From NCBI GenBank assembly GCA_934667465.1, contig CAKUMG010000460.1:1-5555 (forward strand): 5,555 nucleotides of DNA. The letters run 5' to 3'. This DNA is from an uncultured Actinoplanes sp. Lineage in GTDB: Bacteria > Actinomycetota > Actinomycetes > Mycobacteriales > Micromonosporaceae. The notes below the pieces were generated by a model, which saw only the letters and a program-made list of their open reading frames with translations, was not told where the DNA came from and did no database searches. A program made the position numbers and the translations under genes. Shown piece by piece: positions 1 through 3,756 of the stretch (the first letter of the stretch is position 1; each line of letters starts with the position of its first letter).

Positions 1-50
1 GGGCCGGAGCCCTGGCCGGGGCCGGACGTGGGGCCGGAGCCCTGGCCGGA
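1..50. repeat. Two-copy direct repeat, 30-bp period
   Basis: A 19-bp stretch beginning GGGCCGGAGCCCTGGCCGG occurs at 1-19 and again at 31-49, a period of 30 bp. In the proposed minus-strand gene this equals 10 codons and encodes repeated Ala/Pro/Arg residues. The array may continue beyond the left edge. It is best read as an in-frame repeat within a Pro/Ala-rich linker rather than a mobile or regulatory element. Confidence 0.6.
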
Positions 51-244
51 GCGGCTGTCGGGAGCGGGACTGCGGGCGGGGGCGGGGTGGCGGCTCGTGC
101 GGGCGGGGCGGCGGGCCGTTCCGGCAGGGCCACCGCGATGCGCTCCCCGCCGATGACGCGGCTCCCCGCGATGCCCGCGGGCTGCTCGCCGGCGTCGCCA
201 TACGGCCGACCGAGCCGCTCGCTGTGCCGGCGGAATTTGCCCAC
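1..244 (-). CDS. Partial hypothetical protein with Pro/Ala-rich segment, runs off left edge
   Basis: Function is not recognised. Reading leftward from a GTG at 244-242, the frame stays open to the window edge (81 codons visible). About 84% of its third positions are G or C, better than the competing minus frame that begins with ATG at 266. The visible N-terminus is basic and hydrophilic (GKFRRHSERLGR), followed by a segment containing GSRVIGGERIAVALPERP around residues 27-44. From about residue 44 onward it is almost only Pro, Ala, Arg and Thr, with a decapeptide-like repetition at the edge. No signal peptide or membrane segment is visible. The low-complexity stretch looks like a flexible linker leading to a domain outside the window. 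The Shine-Dalgarno before the GTG is weak, so the start is uncertain, and an in-frame stop (TGA, 267-265) limits how far upstream it can lie. The frame could also be a chance opening in GC-rich DNA. Confidence 0.4.
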   Translation of the reverse strand, partial: MGKFRRHSERLGRPYGDAGEQPAGIAGSRVIGGERIAVALPERPAAPPARAATPPPPAVPLPTAAPARAPAPRPAPARAPA

Positions 245-511
245 GCGCGCCGGACCAGATGCTCATGACGGAATTTATCGCGCTCCGCCGAATGGGTTCG
301 CGACCTTGATCGATCGCGCATTCCGGCCACCACCGGCGCCGAGAACATCTGCAACTGCCCCATGCCGTCAATTGTCCCGCCGTTGCGCGGGAAACAGCAA
401 CTCGGATGGGCAGTTCAATGTGCCAAAATTGTCTGGCTGAGCGTGACGGGATGCTGCCTTTCGGTCAACAGTGCGCCTTTGAGTCGCTTCCCGTCGGCTG
501 CGGGCACGATG
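245..511. other. Gene-poor intergenic stretch
   Basis: No convincing coding frame was found here. The plus-strand frames crossing it overlap the antisense side of flanking genes and give compositionally odd proteins. Base composition is visibly less GC-rich than in the genes. It holds one modest inverted repeat (375-392, listed separately) and an octamer CGGAATTT present at 231-238 and 269-276, just around the start of the left-edge gene. It probably contains the 3' end of the helix-turn-helix gene transcript and the promoter of the left-edge gene. No promoter with good hexamers could be fixed. Confidence 0.5.
375..392. terminator. Weak candidate hairpin downstream of the HTH gene
   Basis: TCCCGC (375-380) and GCGGGA (387-392) are perfect 6-bp inverted arms around a 6-nt loop. 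It lies about 120 nt beyond the stop of the minus-strand helix-turn-helix gene and before the left-edge gene on the same strand. There is no following T-tract in either direction, so a terminator role is only a possibility. Confidence 0.2.
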
Positions 512-907
512 TCATTCCGGCTGGCGCTCGGTCAGCCGGTCGTGGCGCTGCTTGACCGCCTGCGGGCTGTTCAACCCCATCCCCCGGGCGATCGCCTGCC
601 ACGTCAGCTCCCGCCCCCGCGCCGCGTTGAGCAGCCCGAGCTCGAGCTGGTCCACCTCGGAGCGAACATGTGCCATCAGGGTGAGCGCCGCCATCAGGTC
701 CTCGTCGTCCACCGAGGGCTCCCCGGCCCCGGCCGCGACCGATCCGAGCGCCAGCCCGAGCACGAGCCGCACCGCCTCGTGCGGCTCGGCGGCCGTGGGG
801 TGCACGGCCCGGCGCCGCTGCTCCTCCGTGGCGGCGTGCCGCTCCACGATTCGGGTTAGTGCCGCCCACTGCCGTTGCGCGGACTCCGCCGCCGATGTCG
901 TCGTCAT
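512..907 (-). CDS. Small helix-turn-helix DNA-binding protein (HSP18-type regulator-like)
   Basis: This 131-residue soluble protein has strong G/C third-position bias throughout. Its C-terminal segment (about residues 101-124, LTWQAIARGMGLNSPQAVKQRH) is a typical helix-turn-helix: a Trp-led first helix, a Gly turn, then a basic recognition helix. The middle (about 65-100) is a predicted helical stretch, LMAALTLMAHVRSEVDQLELGLLNAAR. From memory this layout matches small actinobacterial proteins annotated as HSP18 transcriptional regulators or simply DNA-binding proteins, but this copy looks shorter at the N-terminus. ATG at 907-905 is the first start in the frame; GAGG stands 15 nt before it and a purine-rich GTGAG lies closer. 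It is transcribed divergently from the SRPBCC/arsR operon, and two tandem palindromes sit 18-45 nt upstream, so autoregulation is plausible. The family match is inferred; the HTH itself is clear. Confidence 0.8.
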   Translation of the reverse strand: MTTTSAAESAQRQWAALTRIVERHAATEEQRRRAVHPTAAEPHEAVRLVLGLALGSVAAGAGEPSVDDEDLMAALTLMAHVRSEVDQLELGLLNAARGRELTWQAIARGMGLNSPQAVKQRHDRLTERQPE

Positions 908-925
908 GCGCTCACTTCATCACCT

Positions 926-952
926 CAACGAAACGTTGTCAACGAAATGTTG
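926..952. promoter_or_regulatory. Tandem palindromic operator candidates upstream of the HTH gene
   Basis: CAACGAAACGTTG (926-938) is a perfect 5-bp-arm palindrome around AAA. CAACGAAATGTTG (940-952) is a second copy with one arm mismatch, placed 14 bp on. At the junction CGTTG-T-CAACG forms a further palindrome. On the minus strand the array contains TTGACA (943-938), a possible -35 for the gene at 907, although no good -10 follows. Paired dyads this close to a regulator gene suggest cooperative binding of two dimers, possibly of the product of the 512-907 gene. Confidence 0.55.
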
Positions 953-983
953 ATGGAAGGAAGGGCACGTGACGGTAACTTGA

Positions 984-1005
984 GTAGCAACCAAATGGTT
1001 GCTAC
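984..1005. promoter_or_regulatory. Inverted-repeat operator candidate of the SRPBCC/arsR operon
   Basis: GTAGCAACCA (984-993) and TGGTTGCTAC (996-1005) are perfect 10-bp inverted arms with a 2-nt AA spacer. The element ends directly at the Shine-Dalgarno AAGGAGG (1006-1012). A possible -10 (TAACTT, 976-981) just upstream would put the transcription start inside it. ArsR-family dimers bind dyads of about this size over their own promoters, so the product of the second gene (1442-1777) is the most likely ligand. As RNA it could also form a hairpin that occludes ribosome binding. Confidence 0.65.
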
Positions 1006-1017
1006 AAGGAGGCGGGC

Positions 1018-1455
1018 ATGGCACTTCCCGATCGGATCGAGCGCACCCTCGAGCTGCCCCACCCGCCCGAGCGCGTCTGGGCCGCCCTCACCACCGCGGA
1101 GGGGCTCGGCACCTGGTTCGGGCACCGGGCGGAAGTGGATCTGCGGGTCGGCGGCAAGATCTTCCTGGCCTGGGACAGCGGCGACACCGCGGAGCTGACC
1201 GTCGAGCGGGTCGAGGCGCCGCGGGTGTTCGGCTACACGTGGGCGATCAGCGGTCTGCCCGCGGGAGATCCGCGGCGCACCCGGGTGGTGTTCACTGTGG
1301 AGCCCGCCGGCAGTGGGGCCGTCCTGGCCGTGGTGGAGACCGGGTTCGGGCAGGTGGAGGATGCCGGCGCGCACGAGACGGCGTACGGCGGCAATGTCCA
1401 GGGGTGGAAGAGCGAGCTCGGCGAACTCGCCGGGTACCTCGATGGGCGTTCCTGA
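1018..1455 (+). CDS. SRPBCC domain protein (AHSA1-like)
   Basis: This 145-residue cytoplasmic protein matches the START/SRPBCC fold in its AHSA1 branch. Visible hallmarks in order: the N-terminal strand and helix ELPHPPERVWAALTTAEGLGTWFG (about 12-36, split here as ELPHPPERVW and AALTTAEGLGTWFG), then GGKIFLAW and VERVEAPRVFGYTW in the central sheet. These are followed by TRVVFTVEP and AVLAVVETGFG, and by a C-terminal long helix with GWKSELGELAGYL (about 128-141). The full-length family size is about 140-160 residues. Start ATG at 1018 has Shine-Dalgarno AAGGAGG 5 nt upstream. The fold binds hydrophobic ligands in a deep pocket; the ligand here cannot be predicted. Pairing with an ArsR-type regulator is common in actinobacteria. 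The gene is first in the operon and overlaps the regulator gene by 14 nt, so both are probably co-expressed under the 984-1005 operator. Confidence 0.9.
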   Translation: MALPDRIERTLELPHPPERVWAALTTAEGLGTWFGHRAEVDLRVGGKIFLAWDSGDTAELTVERVEAPRVFGYTWAISGLPAGDPRRTRVVFTVEPAGSGAVLAVVETGFGQVEDAGAHETAYGGNVQGWKSELGELAGYLDGRS

Positions 1456-1777
1456 CCCCGAGGCGGTCGCGCAGGAAGTCTTCGCGGCGCTCGCCGACCC
1501 GACCCGGCGGGCGATCCTGGCGGAGCTGTCGGCGGCCGGGCCCGCCACCGCCACCGACCTGGGCGCGCGGTTGCCGGTCAGCCGGCAGGCCGTCGCCAAA
1601 CATCTCGGGCTGCTGTCCGAGGCCGGGCTGGTGGTGGCCGAGCCGGGGGAGCGGCGCCGGGTCCGCTACCGCCTCGACACGGCCTCGATGCGGGTGGCGC
1701 AGCAGTTCCTCGCCGCGCTGGCCCGCGACTGGGACGGCCCCCTCGCGGCCCTGCGGCAGAGTTTGGAGACGCCATGA
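1442..1777 (+). CDS. ArsR-family winged-helix transcriptional regulator
   Basis: The 111-residue product has the compact ArsR/SmtB winged-helix layout. The opening helix is VFAALADPTRRAILAEL (about 13-29), with the DPTRR signature. The helix-turn-helix is ATDLGARLPVSRQAVAKHL (about 37-55), then LLSEAGLVVAEPGERRRVRYRL (57-78) forms the helix end and beta wing. There is no cysteine, so the metal-sensing sites of classical ArsR/SmtB proteins are absent. Start ATG at 1442 lies inside the end of the SRPBCC gene (14-nt overlap); the frame continues open upstream to 1313 but that part shadows the SRPBCC gene. It probably represses its own operon through the dyad at 984-1005, possibly responding to a ligand linked to the SRPBCC protein. 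Its last codons (GAGACGCCATGA) form the leading edge of the 41-bp tandem repeat and overlap the first mini-ORF by 4 nt. Confidence 0.92.
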   Translation: MGVPDPEAVAQEVFAALADPTRRAILAELSAAGPATATDLGARLPVSRQAVAKHLGLLSEAGLVVAEPGERRRVRYRLDTASMRVAQQFLAALARDWDGPLAALRQSLETP

Positions 1778-1818
1778 CGTTGCCCGAAGTCGTCACACGA
1801 GCGAAGGAGACGCCATGA
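1774..1818 (+). CDS. 14-codon mini-ORF, first copy of the DUF899 start
   Basis: Reads MTLPEVVTRAKETP and stops at TGA 1816-1818. Its ATG overlaps the stop of the arsR gene (ATGA), and its own stop overlaps the ATG of the next mini-ORF. Shine-Dalgarno GGAG stands 5 nt before the start. The first ten residues equal those of the downstream DUF899 start, with changes only at synonymous sites. It may serve as a translational relay or be a relic; whether a stable peptide is made is unknown. Confidence 0.4.
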   Translation: MTLPEVVTRAKETP

Positions 1819-1859
1819 CATTGCCCGAGCTCGTCAGGCGAGCAAACGAGACGTCATGA
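1815..1859 (+). CDS. 14-codon mini-ORF, second copy of the DUF899 start
   Basis: Reads MTLPELVRRANETS and stops at TGA 1857-1859, overlapping the ATG at 1856 of the DUF899 gene. It has the best Shine-Dalgarno of the three units (AAGGAG, 1804-1809). Ribosomes ending here could reinitiate on the DUF899 start, whose own site (CGAG) is weaker. Peptide function, if any, is unknown. Confidence 0.4.
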   Translation: MTLPELVRRANETS

Positions 1860-2373
1860 CGCTGCCCGAGGTCGTCACGCGCGCGGAGTGGCTCGCCGCG
1901 CGCAAGGAGCTGCTGCGCCGCGAGAAGGAGCTGACCCGGGCGCGGGACCGCCTCAACGCCGACCGTCGCCGGCTGCCGATGGTGCGGGTGGAGAAACTGT
2001 ACGTGTTCACGGGTCCCACCGGCGCCGCAGGCCTGCTCGACCTCTTCGCGGGCCGGGAGCAGCTGGTGGTGCACCACTTCATGTTCGCGCCCGAGTGGGA
2101 GCACGCCTGTCCGAGCTGCTCGTCGGCCGCGGACGGGATCGCCGGACCGCGGCAGCTGCACGCGCGGCGCACGACCGCGCCGGCGACGAGGTGTTCCACA
2201 CGTACTCCACGTTCGGGCGCGGGATCGAGGAGTTCCACCACGGCTACCCGTACCTCGATCTCACCCCGCTCGGCAGGCAGGAGGAATGGGAGGAACCGTG
2301 CGGCCGGGCCGTCCCGCTCGGACGGCAGGCGGGCGGTCCCGGGCTGCGGCTCCCGGACGATTACGCCGATTGA
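1856..2373 (+). pseudogene. DUF899 (thioredoxin-like) gene, internal deletion and frameshift
   Basis: The first about 105 codons match the N-terminal half of DUF899 proteins: EWLAARKELLRREKELTRARD, LPMVRVEKLYVF, LLDLFAGREQLVVHHFMF (written here in pieces), and the CPSCS cysteine motif at residues 85-89, then LHAR at 101-104. The family then continues through a central region of several tens of residues, which is missing. Instead, near 2165-2185, similarity jumps to the +2 frame, which carries the C-terminal motifs GDEVFHTYSTFGRG, YPYLDLTPLGRQEEWEEP and ends at TGA 2371-2373. The remaining span is 518 nt, not divisible by three, against a usual family length of well over 200 residues as I recall it. 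Both missing residues and frame change argue for a real deletion rather than one sequencing error. The original frame stays open by chance into the STAS gene. The intact ancestor was probably the third member of the arsR operon. Confidence 0.85.
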
Positions 2374-2382
2374 CCATGGTTT

Positions 2383-2401
2383 GTCATGTGTCCTTCATGA
2401 C
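2383..2401. repeat. Short inverted repeat after the DUF899 remnant
   Basis: GTCATG (2383-2388) and CATGAC (2396-2401) are perfect 6-bp arms with a 7-nt spacer. It lies 10 nt after the DUF899 remnant and just upstream of the proposed STAS promoter. It lacks the GC-rich stem and T-tract of a terminator, so an operator is as likely as no function. Confidence 0.3.
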
Positions 2402-2406
2402 CTTGT

Positions 2407-2432
2407 GCTTGCTTCGCCATCTGGCCGGGTAA
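2407..2432 (+). promoter_or_regulatory. Possible sigma-B/sigma-F-type promoter of the STAS gene
   Basis: GCTT (2407-2410) followed by 16 nt and GGGTAA (2427-2432) resembles the G-TT / GGGTA pattern of actinobacterial general-stress and sporulation sigma factors (SigB/SigF group). Transcription would start about 40 nt before the GTG at 2480. The link makes sense for a STAS-domain anti-sigma-factor antagonist, but the motif is short and could be chance. Confidence 0.35.
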
Positions 2433-2479
2433 CGCTGGAGATGGTCCGGCTCTGTGGGGCCGGCCGGGAAGGAAGTGCT

Positions 2480-2857
2480 GTGAGCGAGCGGCTGTCGCTG
2501 CAAGTCATGGACGGTGTCTCCCTGGTGCGCGTGGCGGGGGACCTGGATCTGGAGTTGTTGCCCGCGCTGCGCGAGGTGCTGCAGGAGGCCCTGGAGCCGC
2601 ACCCGTGGGTGATCGTCGACCTGTCCGGAGCCGGCATCCTCGAGTCGGTCGGGCTGAGCCCGCTGCTGGTGGCGTGTCAGGCGGCGCGCCGCGAGGGCGG
2701 GGATCTGCTGCTGGCGAACCCCGCGCCGATCGTGCGGACCGTGTTGCGGGCGGCGCGCCTGCAGGAAATGTTCCCGGTCCACGACACCGTTCCGCAGGCC
2801 ATGACCGCCGCGTTCGCGGCCGTCCGGGAACGCGAGGCCGCTACGATCGCTGTGTGA
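2480..2857 (+). CDS. STAS-domain protein (anti-sigma-factor antagonist-like)
   Basis: A 125-residue protein made of one STAS domain, the fold of SpoIIAA/RsbV-type antagonists that bind anti-sigma kinases. Visible elements: VSLVRVAGDLDLELLPALREVL (residues 13-34, split as VSLVRVAGDLD and LELLPALREVL), WVIVDLSGAGIL (43-54), and the phosphorylation loop ESVGL (55-59). After these come VACQAARREGGDLLLANP and a C-terminal helix. The phospho-acceptor position is Ser56, but it follows Glu where family members usually have Asp. Start GTG at 2480 has GGAAGGAAG (2467-2475) 4 nt upstream; the same frame is open far upstream only because it merges with the DUF899 remnant. No anti-sigma kinase or sigma gene is adjacent, so the partner is elsewhere. 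It is separated by 98 nt from the ABC genes, probably a distinct transcription unit. Confidence 0.88.
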   Translation: MSERLSLQVMDGVSLVRVAGDLDLELLPALREVLQEALEPHPWVIVDLSGAGILESVGLSPLLVACQAARREGGDLLLANPAPIVRTVLRAARLQEMFPVHDTVPQAMTAAFAAVREREAATIAV

Positions 2858-2865
2858 CAGCGATC
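2845..2865. repeat. Inverted repeat over the STAS stop codon
   Basis: GATCGCTGT (2845-2853) and ACAGCGATC (2857-2865) are perfect 9-bp arms with spacer GTG. The TGA stop (2855-2857) sits at the centre. It could be a transcript hairpin at the gene end, though no T-tract follows. It shares bases with the CRP-like site at 2853-2868. Confidence 0.6.
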
Positions 2866-2868
2866 ACA
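2853..2868. promoter_or_regulatory. CRP/FNR-family binding site candidate
   Basis: TGTGACAGCGATCACA is an exact TGTGA-N6-TCACA match, the core recognised by CRP in E. coli and by the actinobacterial CRP and GlxR regulators. Its centre lies about 95 nt upstream of the ABC ATPase start, a position compatible with control of a promoter for the transporter operon. No clear -10/-35 pair could be placed in the 98-nt gap, so the direction of regulation is open. Confidence 0.5.
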
Positions 2869-2917
2869 GGGCCGCCAGAACCATCGCGGCGGTCCCGTCG
2901 TCTACCCGGGTGGAAAT

Positions 2918-2935
2918 CGGCGCAGTTCCGCGCCG
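2918..2935 (+). other. Hairpin in the 5' leader of the ABC operon
   Basis: CGGCGC (2918-2923) and GCGCCG (2930-2935) form a perfect 6-bp all-GC stem with a 6-nt loop. It ends 10 nt before the Shine-Dalgarno GGAGGAG (2946-2952). It might affect translation of the ATPase gene; in DNA this GC-rich such stems also arise by chance. Confidence 0.3.
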
Positions 2936-2955
2936 CCGACCCCCTGGAGGAGACG

Positions 2956-3756
2956 ATGATGCGTGCGGTGAGCGCGGCCGAGACGGCCCCCACCACCCAT
3001 GCCTGGGCGGTGCACGCCGAGGGCCTGCGGGTCAAGGCGGGCCGGCACCTGGCTGTCGACGGGCTCGACCTGGCCCTCGGCACCGGCGTGCACGGCCTGC
3101 TCGGCCCGAACGGTGCCGGCAAGACCACGCTGATGCGGGCGCTGGCCACGGTCCTGAAGCCGGCCGGCGGGCAGCTCAGCCTGCTGGGCCAGCCCGTCGG
3201 CGGCGCGGACCTGCGGCGCGTACGGCGGAGTCTGGGTTATCTTCCGCAGCACTTCGGCTTCTATCCGCGCTTCACCGTGCGCGAGTTCGTCGAATACATG
3301 GCGTGGCTCAAGGAGATGCCCAAGGCGAACGTCGCCGGGGCCGTGCAGCGGGCCGTCGACCGGGTCGGGCTGACGGCCAAGGCCGACGCCAAGCTCAAGA
3401 CGCTGTCCGGCGGCATGCTGCGCCGGGCGGGCATCGCGCAGGCGATCGTCAACGATCCCGAGGTGCTGCTGCTCGACGAGCCGACCGTCGGCCTCGACCC
3501 CGAGCAGCGCCTCGACTTCCGCGAGCTGCTGCGCGACATCGGCACCGACAGCTGCGTGCTCGTCTCCACCCACCTGGTGGAGGACGTGGTCGCCGCCTGC
3601 TCCGAGGTCGTGCTGATGAGCGAGGGCAGGATGGTCTTCCAGGGCACGCCGGAGAGCCTGGTCGCGCAGGGCGACGAGAGCCACGCCGGCGACAGCCCCG
3701 CGGAGCGCGGCTACTCGGCGCTGCTGCGCCGGCACCGCGCGGGCGACGGCCGGTGA
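2956..3756 (+). CDS. ABC transporter ATP-binding protein (ABC-2 exporter type)
   Basis: A 266-residue nucleotide-binding subunit with every ABC motif in order: Walker A GPNGAGKTT (50-58), Q-loop YLPQ with Gln98, signature LSGGM (150-154), Walker B VLLLDEPTVGLDP (170-182) with catalytic Glu175, and switch His206 in STH. The single domain and the spacing suit drug/lipid/peptide-exporter ATPases. The first about 20 residues precede the fold and are not conserved-looking. Two adjacent ATGs (2956, 2959) both fit the Shine-Dalgarno GGAGGAG (2946-2952), giving 266 or 265 residues; the open frame further upstream is an accidental extension. The tail after about 235 is hydrophilic and basic. It hydrolyses ATP at the inner face of the membrane to drive the permeases encoded next; its stop overlaps the next start by 4 nt (GTGA). 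Substrate is unknown. Confidence 0.95.
   Translation: MMRAVSAAETAPTTHAWAVHAEGLRVKAGRHLAVDGLDLALGTGVHGLLGPNGAGKTTLMRALATVLKPAGGQLSLLGQPVGGADLRRVRRSLGYLPQHFGFYPRFTVREFVEYMAWLKEMPKANVAGAVQRAVDRVGLTAKADAKLKTLSGGMLRRAGIAQAIVNDPEVLLLDEPTVGLDPEQRLDFRELLRDIGTDSCVLVSTHLVEDVVAACSEVVLMSEGRMVFQGTPESLVAQGDESHAGDSPAERGYSALLRRHRAGDGR

Larger units (their letters stand above)
1765..1887 (+). repeat. Three tandem 41-bp units carrying RBS and start of a DUF899 gene
   Basis: Units lie at 1765-1805, 1806-1846 and 1847-1887. Each has GGAGACGCC or CGAGACGTC followed by ATG and a segment coding MTLPE(V/L)V. Comparing the 41 bases from each ATG, copies 1 and 2 agree at 33 positions; over the first 32 bases copies 1 and 3 agree at 27. 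The period is not a multiple of three, so the three ATGs (1774, 1815, 1856) fall in three different frames. Only the last opens the long gene. The likely origin is tandem duplication of a translation-initiation region, later diverged. Confidence 0.9.

Noticed and set aside
1..50. Repeat at the left edge as a CRISPR or mobile element fragment
   Set aside because: Only two copies, no unique spacers of regular length, and the period equals ten codons of an open frame.
87..440. Plus-strand 117-codon frame at the left
   Set aside because: Low-complexity, Arg/Pro-rich, antisense to the better minus-strand frame, with no ribosome-binding site of note.
490..504. CCCG...CGGG stem just after the HTH gene as terminator
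   Set aside because: Only 4-bp arms and no T-tract; common by chance at this GC content.
362..859. Plus-strand 165-codon frame
   Set aside because: Mostly the antisense shadow of the HTH gene, whose codon bias and HTH motif are clear.
915..943. Classical promoter TTGACA (943-938, minus strand) for the HTH gene
   Set aside because: No acceptable -10 hexamer at 16-18 nt spacing (best ATGAAG or TGAAGT), so it is mentioned only as part of the operator region.
925..1599. Minus-strand 224-codon frame over the SRPBCC and arsR genes
   Set aside because: Antisense shadow of two well-supported genes; GC-rich DNA gives many such frames.
1856..2857. A 333-codon open frame that looks like a DUF899-STAS fusion
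   Set aside because: The middle part (about 2175-2479) has no family similarity and runs out of frame with the DUF899 C-terminal motifs. A good Shine-Dalgarno and GTG at 2480 start the STAS gene on its own.
2605..2955. N-terminal extension of the ABC ATPase frame through the STAS gene
   Set aside because: It overlaps the STAS gene in another frame, with no similarity, while ATG 2956/2959 has a strong Shine-Dalgarno.
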